NCBI RefSeq assembly: GCF_014207255.1
Contig: NZ_JACHCZ010000001.1
Location: 1,479,378 to 1,543,377, forward strand
Direction: 5' to 3'
DNA length: 64,000 bases
Source of the DNA: Pseudomonas sp. JAI120
GTDB taxonomy: Bacteria > Pseudomonadota > Gammaproteobacteria > Pseudomonadales > Pseudomonadaceae
Shown here piece after piece: positions 26,294-34,698 of the stretch. The notes beneath the pieces were generated by a model, which did not search any database, had not been told where the DNA came from, and was given only the letters and a program-made list of their open reading frames with translations. The position numbers and the translations under genes were made by a program. Every line of letters starts with the position of its first letter. Position 1 is the stretch's first letter.

Positions 26294-27508
26294 TTGGCCC
26301 ACTCCCCCGCTGATCGCCGCGAAAATCCCTGGTCGGTGTTCCTGATTTTCCTGCGCCTGGGCCTTACCTCCTTTGGCGGTCCGATTGCGCACCTGGGTTA
26401 TTTCCGCGAGGAATTCGTGACACGGCGGCGCTGGCTGAGCGAACGCAGTTACGCGGATCTGGTCGCGCTGTGCCAATTTCTGCCCGGCCCGGCCAGTAGC
26501 CAGGTGGGCATCGCGCTCGGCCTGTCACGCGCCGGCTATGGCGGCGCGTTGGCGGCGTGGCTCGGGTTTACCTTGCCGTCCGCCGTGGTGCTGATTTTGT
26601 TGGCGCTGGGCATCGCCCGGCACAGCACCGCCATCCCGTCCGGCGCGCTGCATGGCCTTAAAGTCGTGGCCGTCGCCGTGGTCGCCCAGGCCGTGTGGGG
26701 CATGGCGCGCAACCTGTGCACCGACGCCCCGCGCGTGGCCGTGATGCTCCTCGCCGCCTGCATGGCCCTGCTGCAAACGTCGGCGTGGGGCCAAGTCGGC
26801 GTGATCCTGGTCGCGGGCGTAGCCGGTCTGCTGCTATTCAAACCCACATCGCCTGCAGCGCACGACGCCCTGCCCGTGACCATCAGCCGTCGCGCCGGGA
26901 CGATATGGCTGTCGCTGTTTGTGCTGTTGCTCGCGGGCCTGCCGATCCTCGCCCAGTTGATGCCCAACCCAGTCCTGACCGTGACCGTGACCGACGCCTT
27001 CTACCGCACCGGCTCGCTGGTATTCGGCGGCGGCCACGTGGTGCTGCCCTTGCTGCAAGCCGAAGTCGTGCCCCGCCAATGGGTGAGCAATGACGTGTTC
27101 CTCGCCGGTTACGGCGCCGCCCAAGCCATGCCCGGCCCGTTGTTCACCTTCGCCGCCTTCCTCGGTGCCTCGATGGCCCAAGCCCCAAGCGGCTGGCTGG
27201 GCGGCCTACTCTGCCTGCTGGCGATCTTCGTGCCATCGTTTTTATTGGTGATGGGCGCACTGCCTTTCTGGGAAGGCCTGCGCCGCAGCCCGCGCACCCA
27301 AGCCGCCCTGGCGGGCGTGAATGCAGCGGTCGTCGGCCTGTTGCTGGCGGCGCTGTACCAACCGGTGTGGACCAGCGCCATCTTCACCGCCCAGGACTTC
27401 GCCCTGGCGCTGACTGGCCTGGTGGCGCTGATGGTGTGGAAACTGCCACCGTGGCTGGTGGTTGTAGGAAGCGGCGCGGCGGGATGGTTATTAAGTCTTA
27501 CGGTGTGA
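26294..27508 (+). CDS. chrA: Chromate transporter, long-chain CHR family
   Basis: TTG 26294 is the likely start (MAHSPADRRENPWSVFLIF), because the frame further upstream runs antisense through another gene. The protein has about 404 residues and two homologous CHR halves: SFGGPIAHLGYFREEFV...CQFLPGPAS in the first, FGGGHVVLPLLQAEVV...AQAMPGPLFTFAAFLG in the second. It has about ten to twelve membrane helices. Family members export chromate, but in this setting the substrate is inferred. Confidence 0.88.
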   Translation: MAHSPADRRENPWSVFLIFLRLGLTSFGGPIAHLGYFREEFVTRRRWLSERSYADLVALCQFLPGPASSQVGIALGLSRAGYGGALAAWLGFTLPSAVVLILLALGIARHSTAIPSGALHGLKVVAVAVVAQAVWGMARNLCTDAPRVAVMLLAACMALLQTSAWGQVGVILVAGVAGLLLFKPTSPAAHDALPVTISRRAGTIWLSLFVLLLAGLPILAQLMPNPVLTVTVTDAFYRTGSLVFGGGHVVLPLLQAEVVPRQWVSNDVFLAGYGAAQAMPGPLFTFAAFLGASMAQAPSGWLGGLLCLLAIFVPSFLLVMGALPFWEGLRRSPRTQAALAGVNAAVVGLLLAALYQPVWTSAIFTAQDFALALTGLVALMVWKLPPWLVVVGSGAAGWLLSLTV

Positions 27509-27525
27509 GCCGCGCAGCCACCGTG

Positions 27526-27826
27526 CCTTGCTCCCTTGCCTACGCTTGCGTCAGAATCCGCCGGCTTGTGCGCTGAGGTGGCCGTCTCTAAGGTGGCTCG
27601 GTCGCCGAATCTCTCGGTGATCGGGTTTAGTAGCCCACGGTTTAACCTAACAAGTGCACAAGCTTCATCTGTCAGACGTGCCTGTCTGTGCTCGATGGTG
27701 GCTGTGCGTAGGGCGCCCTCGGGCGCGCCGGTTTTGTTAGGTTCCACCGGTCTACTAACCTGCGTACAGCTACCGCCTTATCGTTTAGTAGCGATCAGGT
27801 AGTGGCCCCAAGCAAGGAACTTAACA
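27526..27826 (+). ncRNA. Conserved structured leader, copy 1, upstream of DUF6124-like gene
   Basis: Roughly 300 bases of non-coding sequence align along their length with 54408-54706 and end at the start codon of a paralogous small gene. Helices seen: 27644-27653/27734-27743 (10 bp), 27656-27669/27694-27707 with inner 27673-27677/27684-27688, a CTCG hairpin at 27713-27726, and a terminal stem 27769-27777/27798-27806. Hairpins at 27623-27636 and 27780-27795 both have the loop TTTAGTAG; CTACTAA at 27752-27758 can pair with either. Several stems differ from copy 2 by compensatory changes. Likely a 5' regulatory RNA or an independent ncRNA. Confidence 0.8.
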
Positions 27827-28057
27827 ATGCCTACAGATTCAAGCGCTCTCTTCAGCGTCGCTCCCGACGCCAGCAACGAAACCCTCATCACCAACAGCTA
27901 CGAAACCTTCGCCTCAGTCAGCACGCTGCTGCTCGACTTGTCCGAAGACCTGTCCGGCAAACACCGCGACATCGCCCTCGCTATCCACCAACTGAGCGAG
28001 CTGGGCGTACTCCTCACTGCCAAATTGCTCGACCGCGAAGCGCCCTGCTCCGGTTAA
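27827..28057 (+). CDS. DUF6124-like small protein, copy 1
   Basis: The 76-residue protein consists of LFSVAPDASNETLITNSYETFASVSTLLLDLSEDLSGKHRDIALAIHQLSELGVLL. Its two helices are joined by a short turn. It matches the core of the 112-residue protein at 54707-55045. No signal peptide, no catalytic residues. The gene is preceded by the structured leader and an AAGGAAC box. The family name is from memory (DUF6124 or the related DUF3077); function is unknown. Confidence 0.85.
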   Translation: MPTDSSALFSVAPDASNETLITNSYETFASVSTLLLDLSEDLSGKHRDIALAIHQLSELGVLLTAKLLDREAPCSG

Positions 28058-28060
28058 TGC

Positions 28061-28294
28061 CTAGCCCTTCAATTCACTGGAACGATTACTCGCCGCGTCG
28101 TCATAGGCCACATACAACGACTCGGCGATTTGGCTCTTGATGGCTTTGGTGGATTCCAGACCGAGCACAAAACCTTCAGCCTTGCCGCCAGCACGGTTGA
28201 GTTCTTCATGGGTGGCGGCGCCGGTGATGGCGTCGAGGAGCTTGGCGGCGTGAGGGCCCACGCCTTTGGGGAGGGAGATTTGGTCGATGGTCAT
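28061..28294 (-). CDS. Small hypothetical protein
   Basis: The 77-residue protein begins MTIDQISLPKGVGPHAAKL and contains a helical, Ala/Glu-rich middle (HEELNRAGGKAEGFVLGLESTKAIKSQIAESLYVAYDDA). It is convergent with the DUF6124-like gene (3 bases apart). Good codon use and a GGGAG-like site before ATG support it. No domain recognised. Confidence 0.6.
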   Translation of the reverse strand: MTIDQISLPKGVGPHAAKLLDAITGAATHEELNRAGGKAEGFVLGLESTKAIKSQIAESLYVAYDDAASNRSSELKG

Positions 28295-28481
28295 TGGGAT
28301 GCCTTAAAAACAGAGGAACGGCAGCGCATAGAACCGCTCCCGGGGAGGTATGGTAGACCGGTACGGACGCAAAAGGGCCGATTTCATCCCTAATTCACTT
28401 TCCGTCTGCATTAGTGGGTAACCCTGCGTCGCCACAAAGTTGCAAATAAATCCATCCCTTTTTGCAGATCCTACACGTGAC

Positions 28482-28874
28482 CTACTCCGGATCGTGGCAA
28501 CAGACGCAAAGCTTATTTCCTTCAGGGTCTCGAAAGTACGCGCCATAAAAATTCGGGTGGTATTCGGGTCGCAGGCCGGGAGCGCCTTCGCATGTTCCAC
28601 CCAATGCCAACGCCAAGGCATGGGCGTTGTCTACGGTCTGCCGATTAGGTGCCAGCAGAGCAATCATTTGCCCATGTCCTGGCGTCGCAGATTCGCCGCC
28701 GAACGGTTTGCCCACCACGAAAAGAGGGCGTTCAGTATCGGGGTGTTTCCAACCAGCCCATGGGCGTTCAAGTTCAGTGAACTTGAGATCAAGTCCGAGG
28801 ATCTGCATGAGCCCTTGGTAAAACACAAGCGCTCGACTGAAGTCATTCACTCCGATGAATACATGCGAAATCAT
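28482..28874 (-). CDS. VOC (glyoxalase/bleomycin-resistance) family protein
   Basis: ATG 28874 (MISHVFIGVNDFSRALVFYQGLMQILG) gives 130 residues. It has the betaalphabetabetabeta repeats of the vicinal-oxygen-chelate fold: first metal-ligand His in MISHVFIGV, GHGQMIALLAPNR at the domain centre, and YGAYFRDPEGNKLCVCCHD with the last ligand region. Substrate unknown. Confidence 0.85.
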   Translation of the reverse strand: MISHVFIGVNDFSRALVFYQGLMQILGLDLKFTELERPWAGWKHPDTERPLFVVGKPFGGESATPGHGQMIALLAPNRQTVDNAHALALALGGTCEGAPGLRPEYHPNFYGAYFRDPEGNKLCVCCHDPE

Positions 28875-29093
28875 TTTTTGTCCTAAGTAGAGACAGCCTT
28901 CTCGCACCATACCAAGAATTTTCAGGTTGTTTTCAACTCCGAGCCTGAAACAGACCCCGTCGGTTGTGGAAGCTGTGTTTTACACGCCTATTCTTCTCAC
29001 TTATTGCTTGAGCTGCGGTCATCGGTAAAAGCGTTACACATCGTGCTTGGAGACTGCCTAGAAAACCCGAGACGATTCAGAACGCTTTGTCTT

Positions 29094-29504
29094 TTACAAG
29101 ACTTCCACCAACTCAAATTCTTCTGCCACAAGTTCCATAGCCTCGTCGAACGTGCCCTCTCTCTGGAAAAAATCTTTATGACCCTGCATCCAGTAACTGA
29201 GGCTGAGATCCCCTTCACCTTCCTTCCTTGCAAAGTCTTGATCTACGTCGCAATAACGAATAATACGCATCGACACAACTCTAATTACACATACAGGTTC
29301 GCCCTTACTGTTGAGGATGATGCCGTAACCGCCAATAGTGGATGGCTCATCTTCATGTTTGAATGACGAAAGTGAACTACACGTAGCCGTTTTTATTCCT
29401 TGAGTAACAAGTTCAGCCAGCTCATCCGCCATTTCTGGAGCATCCCCAAATGACCATGAAATGGCCCCGGGGTACTTAACTTTTAAATCATCAATGATAG
29501 TCAT
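29094..29504 (-). CDS. ASCH-domain protein
   Basis: ATG 29504 (MTIIDDLKVKYPGAISWSFGDAPEMADEL) gives 136 residues; a TTG two codons upstream is possible. The ASCH/PUA-like fold is shown by LVTQGIKTATCSSLSSFKHEDEPSTIGGYGIILNSKGEPVCVIRV and YWMQGHKDFFQREG. ASCH proteins bind RNA or modified nucleosides; some are amidohydrolases. The gene is AT-richer than its neighbours, which hints at transfer. Confidence 0.8.
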   Translation of the reverse strand: MTIIDDLKVKYPGAISWSFGDAPEMADELAELVTQGIKTATCSSLSSFKHEDEPSTIGGYGIILNSKGEPVCVIRVVSMRIIRYCDVDQDFARKEGEGDLSLSYWMQGHKDFFQREGTFDEAMELVAEEFELVEVL

Positions 29505-29751
29505 AACCAAATTCCGTTAAATCCTGTTATTTGCTATAGCATTAGCACTCATGAATCATCACGGTCAAGGTCTACGCGAAACTCAATGGCTGGAATTCTT
29601 TATTCTGGTTCAACGTCGTATCTTCGGACCAGGTATTACAAGTAACCTCTTCGGTGTGCCAATTTACAGAAGGCAGCAATAGACCCAAAGTGGCTCTTCG
29701 CACTGCGTGCGATCTGTCGGTAGTATCCCTTTTTTCAACCCGCACGAATTG

Positions 29752-30021
29752 ATGCCAATGGTCCAACCGACGACAGTAGCCAACATCATTGGCCCATGGA
29801 AAGGAGAGGCTCCGACAACGTTACTACAGCACTGTCGAGATTCCTGGGACACGCCTTTTAAAGAGCTGTCAGATCTCATGGTCGCTACTTTTCTGAACCA
29901 GCGAATCGCAGTTCCTCAAATGTTGTCCGAGACCAGGCGGCGATTGGATTCAGAGCCCCGCGATGACACGGAGTACTTCGATGACCAGCTAGCTGAGGCA
30001 GTTCTCGGTGTTGAAAACTGA
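29752..30021 (+). CDS. Possible contact-dependent-inhibition immunity-like protein
   Basis: The 89-residue frame from ATG 29752 (MPMVQPTTVANIIGPWKGEAP) contains LLQHCRDSWDTPFKELSDLMVATFLNQRIAVPQMLSETRRRLDSEPRDDTEYFDDQLAEAVLGVEN. The W.TP...L....V...L.QRIA...L...RL...P...EY.D.L..AVL spacing recalls small CdiI-type immunity proteins, from memory. A GTG at 29707 would add 15 residues. No toxin gene is adjacent, so it would be an orphan immunity gene. Confidence 0.55.
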   Translation: MPMVQPTTVANIIGPWKGEAPTTLLQHCRDSWDTPFKELSDLMVATFLNQRIAVPQMLSETRRRLDSEPRDDTEYFDDQLAEAVLGVEN

Positions 30022-30342
30022 CCGCTTCTGGCCGATTGCTACCCACAGCTACCGGCTAGCTCGCTCGAAAGCTGCCCTCCGGTAAGCGAGTAATCAAAAC
30101 AGGTTCAAGTAACCCGAAAGCGATCCTGACCTTCACTGCATGCCTTCCGTAACTATGGTCCCCGACCAACCCATCACGGCGTAATTTTCCCTGCTGGGCG
30201 CGATGTACCAACGCCATCAACGCCTACATGGGCCTGCACATGCGCCGCTGGTTCGCAGCGCCGAACGCGGTTAAACCTGTTGTAGAAAGGCATCTATGTA
30301 CGGCGCGTGAGCATCGCTACACTGCCCGTCCACACCTCACGA
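30022..30342. other. Gene-poor stretch
   Basis: No gene can be supported in these 321 bases. Short out-of-frame pieces read like decayed coding sequence (for example NAINAYMGLHMRRWF near 30215-30255), but nothing can be named. Confidence 0.3.
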
Positions 30343-30537
30343 ATGGATTCGAAATTGCGCCGGTTTGTCGTTCCTTTGGTTGCGTTGCTCCTGGGCTATC
30401 TGACCTATCTTTTGTTTGGGCCAAGAAGCATGCGGCAGCAGCAGCGAACTGACCAAGGCAAACGCTCCCCCCTGTGGCGAGGGAGCTTGCCCACGTTGGG
30501 CTGCGGAGCAGCCCCCAACCATCCGCAGCACAGATGA
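30343..30537 (+). CDS. Possible small membrane protein ending in a REP element
   Basis: A 64-codon frame from ATG 30343 encodes MDSKLRRFVVPLVALLLGYLT, one clear transmembrane helix with a positive N-terminus, then a basic tail. From about residue 45 (SPLWRGSLPTLGCGAAPN) the sequence is REP DNA, so the original stop may have been lost. Confidence 0.4.
   Translation: MDSKLRRFVVPLVALLLGYLTYLLFGPRSMRQQQRTDQGKRSPLWRGSLPTLGCGAAPNHPQHR
30472..30520. repeat. Single REP-like copy
   Basis: CCCTGTGGCGAGGGAGCTTG, CCACGTTGGGCTGCGGAGCA and GCCCC resemble one arm of the 44-bp inverted repeat at 22927-23061. Confidence 0.7.
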
Positions 30538-30636
30538 ACAACAAAGCCTGGCCCCCTGTTCCACTGCCTGTGCTTTCTCAAAATCCGTCGGTTTATCCAG
30601 GCAACGTGCACATTCGCCCCTAAGCGGGTGCTCCAA

Positions 30637-31323
30637 TTACGGCATGGAAATCCTGTACTCGGCGAGCTTGGCCTTGTTCTCCTGCTCCAGATACTTCTTG
30701 TCGACGATCTGCGAGAACTTCATGAAGTCGGCCTTGGCGTCTTCCCTGTTGCCCAAATGGTCGTACGCGATCCCGCGCGCGTAATAGGCCCAGGCATAGT
30801 CCGGCTGGCGCTGAAGGCCAGTACTGAATGCTTCAGCGGCCTCCCGGTACTGACCCAGGTCTGTCAGCGCGAGGCCCAGATGATAGTAGGTCGGCATATT
30901 GAAGCCGGCCCCCTTGCCTGCTTCTCCCATTCCGTTGTCAAGGTTGTACTGCACGAGTTCAAGGGCTTTTTTCGGGTTACCAGCGGCCCGATACATAGCG
31001 CTCAAGTCCAGGTAGGCGCGCGGCTCAGGCTTGACCAACAGTTGCATGGATTTCTCCTTGGCGGCCAAGGCTTCGGGGAAGCGCTTGAGGTTGAGGTAGG
31101 CGTCGGCCTGCACCGCATAAATCAAACTATGCAGCGAGGCAGGCAGCGTAGCTTTCTGCAGGCATAGATCACCTTCCTGCAGCACCAGAGGGTAGTTTTC
31201 GGCTTTGGACGCCTTTAACTGATTAGCGCAGTGGGCAAGGTTGGCTTTTTGCGGGTTCTGCATCCCTGCACAACCTGTGAGGATGACGGAGCAGGCAATC
31301 AGTGCGAACCAGCGAGTCTTCAT
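30637..31323 (-). CDS. TPR-repeat lipoprotein
   Basis: ATG 31323 (MKTRWFALIACSVILTGCAGMQ) gives 228 residues. A lipoprotein signal with lipobox LTGC places it in the envelope. At least three TPR-like helices follow (PRAYLDLSAMYRAAGNPKKALELVQ, YYHLGLALTDLGQYREAAEAFS, AWAYYARGIAYDHLGNREDAKADFMKF). Such proteins scaffold protein-protein contacts. It lies downstream of, and co-directional with, the exported protein at 31338-32003 (14-base gap). Confidence 0.85.
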   Translation of the reverse strand: MKTRWFALIACSVILTGCAGMQNPQKANLAHCANQLKASKAENYPLVLQEGDLCLQKATLPASLHSLIYAVQADAYLNLKRFPEALAAKEKSMQLLVKPEPRAYLDLSAMYRAAGNPKKALELVQYNLDNGMGEAGKGAGFNMPTYYHLGLALTDLGQYREAAEAFSTGLQRQPDYAWAYYARGIAYDHLGNREDAKADFMKFSQIVDKKYLEQENKAKLAEYRISMP

Positions 31324-31337
31324 GATAAGCATCCTTG

Positions 31338-32003
31338 TCAGTCAAGTAGATGAGCGTTGAGGTCAGGGCGATAGACCTGCAACAGCGGCGCGGTCACGGT
31401 GCCTTGTAGCGAGCAGAACACGGTGGTGTGTCCCACGAGCGACGGTGACGTGTCGCCCGCGTCGACCATGAGCACGCGGTCTACGAAACCAAACGGCGTA
31501 GCGACGCCAGGACCGGTCAGCCCTTCGGTGCGCCATTGGCCGATCGGGTCACCGACCCGGCGAATTTCGGCGCGGGTAATGGCTTTGCCCTGACTGACAA
31601 AACGTGCGTTATCAACGATCAGCGGCTTGAGCTTTGCGGCCACCTCTTGCGGCGAGCCATCGACTACAAAGCCCCAGAACAGAAAATTGCCGACGTCCTT
31701 GATGGTTTGGGCCTGGTTGTAATAGCCGACCATACGCACGCCGTTAACGATCAGGGGCGTTTCGAAGTGTTGGTAAGTGCCACCTTCCTGCAGCGGACTC
31801 ATGATGGTCGGTGCCTTGACCGAGCCGTAGTCACTCAGGCGTAAGGTACCTGCTGGCAAACGCGCATCGCGCAGGCTCTCGAAGAAATGCGCATCGCATC
31901 GAGAGAACTCTGTCAGCAGCTGTTCGGGCGTGGTGACGGTCCGGGCTTGGGCAGTGCAGGCAACGGCGAGCAATGCAACGCCGGAAAAAAGAGAGCGGAA
32001 CAT
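31338..32003 (-). CDS. Exported protein, paralogue of the 39222-40478 protein
   Basis: ATG 32003 (MFRSLFSGVALLAVACTAQA) starts a signal peptide cut after AQA; 221 residues in all. Its mature part aligns with the first half of the 418-residue protein at 39222-40478: (F)SRCDAHFFESL vs TRCDATFFSSL, GNFLFWGFVVDGSPQEVAAKLKPL vs GRYYYWGFVVQGNIDEVAQRLAPL, and VFCSLQG vs ISCSLQG. Two conserved Cys may form a disulfide. Function unknown. Probably one operon with the TPR lipoprotein. Confidence 0.75.
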   Translation of the reverse strand: MFRSLFSGVALLAVACTAQARTVTTPEQLLTEFSRCDAHFFESLRDARLPAGTLRLSDYGSVKAPTIMSPLQEGGTYQHFETPLIVNGVRMVGYYNQAQTIKDVGNFLFWGFVVDGSPQEVAAKLKPLIVDNARFVSQGKAITRAEIRRVGDPIGQWRTEGLTGPGVATPFGFVDRVLMVDAGDTSPSLVGHTTVFCSLQGTVTAPLLQVYRPDLNAHLLD

Positions 32004-32185
32004 TAAAATCATCCGTGAAGTGGGAACAAAAGCTGTCGGCGGGTGAGTGGGAAACTTTAGCAATACGGGCCTGCGTTGAAAATATCCGTGTGCCGCGGGT
32101 CCCGCCCCCCCGGACTACTGCCAACCGCTTGCGCACACTGCTAATCTGCGGCCTTTATGTCTGCAAAAGGAAGGTTTACATCGCC

Positions 32186-32881
32186 ATGGAGATTCAGGAA
32201 ATCAAGCACCACCTGGCCCGCCCTGCCGTGAAGTTCGTGGCTGGCGGCTTTCGTCCCGCCGACACCGATGAAGAAAGCTGGCTGGGCAAGGTCTTCCTGT
32301 TCCGGCCAGATGAAGGCGTGCCGACCAATCAGGCGGGGCAACCGTTGCTCCCCTATGCGCAGTTCTACCTGCCCGCCCTGCCCTTCAATAGACCTCAGCT
32401 GGCGGGGGTTCGTGTGCTGACGGTGTTTATTGCAAACCCGTTTCCCGAGCACTTTGAGCCGATGGGGAATAACTGGGTCATCCGTGAATATGGGCCGGAT
32501 GATGTATTGGTTCGCAAGGCGCTGCCCGTGGCAGATTCATTTCTCAAACCCTTCCCCCTCCAAGCGCACGCAGTGCCGGCGGACTATCCACTGTGGGATG
32601 GCGGTGGTGTCCCGGCGGACCTTGAGCAAGCAATACTGAAGTTGCAACGCGCGGGCGAGATACAAAGCTATTACGACCTGATCACTCACACCTACGAACA
32701 CAAGATCGGCGGTTACCCCTCGTTCTGCCAATCAGGCGTGGATCCGGGTGATGGCTTTGAGTTTGTATTCCAGATTTCGTCTGACGCGAAGATCCATCTG
32801 AACGTGGTCGACAGCGGGAGCCTGATGTTCTGGAAGCACTGCGAAACCGGGGAATGGGCGCTCTATTATGATTTTTACTAA
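32186..32881 (+). CDS. YwqG-like (DUF1963) family protein
   Basis: ATG 32186 follows AAGGAAGG and gives 231 residues. DUF1963 features: KFVAGGFRPADTDEESWLGKVFLFRPDEG at the start, LPYAQFYLPALPF, and HKIGGYPSFCQSGVDPGDGFEFVFQISSD near the C-terminus with a final WALYYDFY. The family often sits with SMI1/KNR4 genes and is thought of as immunity-like. The SMI1-type gene starts 17 bases downstream. Confidence 0.8.
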   Translation: MEIQEIKHHLARPAVKFVAGGFRPADTDEESWLGKVFLFRPDEGVPTNQAGQPLLPYAQFYLPALPFNRPQLAGVRVLTVFIANPFPEHFEPMGNNWVIREYGPDDVLVRKALPVADSFLKPFPLQAHAVPADYPLWDGGGVPADLEQAILKLQRAGEIQSYYDLITHTYEHKIGGYPSFCQSGVDPGDGFEFVFQISSDAKIHLNVVDSGSLMFWKHCETGEWALYYDFY

Positions 32882-32898
32882 GGTTGCGCGAGGCTTCG

Positions 32899-33522
32899 AT
32901 GACTGACTACCGTGGATTAATCCTCGACGACACCCGGGAAGGCGCCCCTGAATCTGCCATCTCGCAACTGGAAACCAGCCTCGGCGCACGCCTGCCGGAG
33001 GACTACCGGCAGTTTCTCCAGACCTGCAACGGCGCCACCGTGGAATACGACGTGCTGGCCACCATGAGCAATGGCGATAAAGAACTGCTGAGTTTTTTGT
33101 TGTATGGCCTGGACCCGGACGAAACGTATGAGTCCAACCCCTATGAACTGGAGCAACTGCGCAGGCAACCTGGCTTCCCCGCTACCGGGTTGTTGCCGAT
33201 CGGCCGTGATGGTGGCGCGAGTGTCTTGCTGCTGGACCTGCGCGAAGGTCGCCAGGATATAGGCGCCATGGTGGCGGGCTTACCCGCATGGACGGGACGC
33301 CGCCAGCAAGGCGATGAATACGTGGTATTGGCGGACTCGTTCAATGCCTACCTGGACTTGCTGCACCTGTCTCAGGAACGGATCGTGGAGCATATCAATC
33401 ACTTCGTCATCAGCGCTGACACGATCGAGGCGACACTGGAGTGGCTGGACCAAGGCAGTCCGGGCTGGCGGGAGCGCTATCGGGAGGTGTGGAATGCGCG
33501 GGTTGTGGATAGGCCGATTTGA
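32899..33522 (+). CDS. SMI1/KNR4 family protein
   Basis: ATG 32899 (MTDYRGLILDD) gives 207 residues. The SMI1/KNR4 core is seen as AISQLETSLGARLPEDYRQFLQTCNGATVEYDVL, then LLPIGRDGGASVLLLDLREG and DEYVVLADSFNAYLDLL. Many bacterial members neutralise polymorphic toxins. It forms a short operon with the YwqG-like gene. No toxin gene lies beside it in this window. Confidence 0.82.
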   Translation: MTDYRGLILDDTREGAPESAISQLETSLGARLPEDYRQFLQTCNGATVEYDVLATMSNGDKELLSFLLYGLDPDETYESNPYELEQLRRQPGFPATGLLPIGRDGGASVLLLDLREGRQDIGAMVAGLPAWTGRRQQGDEYVVLADSFNAYLDLLHLSQERIVEHINHFVISADTIEATLEWLDQGSPGWRERYREVWNARVVDRPI

Positions 33523-33565
33523 AGGCTGGCGTCAGCCCGGCTTCTCCAAGCGCCCGCCCGGCCAA

Positions 33566-34048
33566 CTAGCCCGCAGGCCCCGCCACCGCAATGTGCCGGC
33601 GAACATAGTAATTGTCGAACTCACTGCTTTGGACAAATTGGAAGCCATGGCGGGTATAAAAGCGATTCGATGCGCTTTCTTTAAGAGCCCCCACTTTAAT
33701 AGGGAGTGCAGCGTTTTCCGCCTCTTTGAAAATCCGAGAGAGCACAGCAGAGCCGATCCCCGATCCTTGCGCGCTCGGTCTCACATATAAATGGTCGAGC
33801 AAGAATTCATTGGGATGCCGCTGGACCACTACAAAGCCAACCCTCTCTCCAGCGACCTCGATATAACGTGTGTCACGAGCTTCAAAGCCGCTGACAAACC
33901 GCTCGCGCGCGCGTACCGGATCAAAGCGCCCGACACGCTCCAGACTTTCACGCATGGCTTCAAGTCGAATGGCAATAAGGTCCTCCAAGTCGCTTTGTTG
34001 CGCGGGGACTAACACAATCTGGGCATTTTGATTGAGTGAGAAAGGCAT
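33566..34048 (-). CDS. GNAT-family N-acetyltransferase
   Basis: A 160-residue single GNAT domain with LDHLYVRPSAQGSGIGSAVLSRIFKEAE (acetyl-CoA pyrophosphate loop QGSGIG) and KVGALKESASNRFYTRHGFQFV. Substrate unknown. Its stop lies 43 bases from the convergent SMI1-like gene. Confidence 0.87.
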   Translation of the reverse strand: MPFSLNQNAQIVLVPAQQSDLEDLIAIRLEAMRESLERVGRFDPVRARERFVSGFEARDTRYIEVAGERVGFVVVQRHPNEFLLDHLYVRPSAQGSGIGSAVLSRIFKEAENAALPIKVGALKESASNRFYTRHGFQFVQSSEFDNYYVRRHIAVAGPAG

Positions 34049-34140
34049 ATTTTTGCGCTCTGAACCTTCCGATCAAACGTGACGCCGAGCCACAAACAGA
34101 TTAAATAATCACATCCGCAGTTCGAACCTTTTTACAGTTT

Positions 34141-34623
34141 CTACAGGCGCATGCCCATCTCACAGGCACGCGTCTCGAAGCCGAACTCTCTGTACATGCG
34201 CGCAGCACGTTCATTGAACGCCCAGACAGACAACCTCAAATCCTGGGCACCATGTTCGATTGCACAGCGCTTAACCCGTTGCAGAAGACCGCGCCCAATG
34301 CCTTTTCCCCAAAACGCTTCAGCGACGCACACCGAGCCGATTCGAACAACATTCAACGGCTGCATCAGCGGCCCGGTGCTTGTAGAAAGGCTGGCGGTGA
34401 CGAACCCCACGGCGTGACCATCGGCATTCGCGATGTATACCACCTGCCCCGGTTTCTCGAACAGGCCCGCCCAATGAGGCAGGTCGCGCGCAACTTGCTC
34501 CGTGGCAGCCGCGTAAATATCGGGGCGAGCGGCGTGGTGCACCTCGTTGAGCAGTTGCCCCAACTCGCACAGGGTAAGTGCATCGTCTACGGTTGCAACC
34601 CGGTAAGTTATGACTTCGTCCAT
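34141..34623 (-). CDS. GNAT-family N-acetyltransferase
   Basis: ATG 34623 (MDEVITYRVATVDDALTL) gives 160 residues. The acetyl-CoA motif is AFWGKGIGRGLLQRVKRCA and the C-terminal LSVWAFNERAARMYREFGFE is typical. It is not a recent duplicate of the neighbouring GNAT gene (33566-34048). Confidence 0.87.
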   Translation of the reverse strand: MDEVITYRVATVDDALTLCELGQLLNEVHHAARPDIYAAATEQVARDLPHWAGLFEKPGQVVYIANADGHAVGFVTASLSTSTGPLMQPLNVVRIGSVCVAEAFWGKGIGRGLLQRVKRCAIEHGAQDLRLSVWAFNERAARMYREFGFETRACEMGMRL

Positions 34624-34698
34624 GACGCGTAACGCTCCTTGCTGGAGGGAAGCTGAGAATGGCGACAGCCTTTGTCTCACGGCGAAGGAGATATTCCA

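Noticed and set aside
28997..29233. 78-codon minus-strand frame
   Set aside because: It overlaps the ASCH-domain gene in another frame of the same strand and shows no domain.
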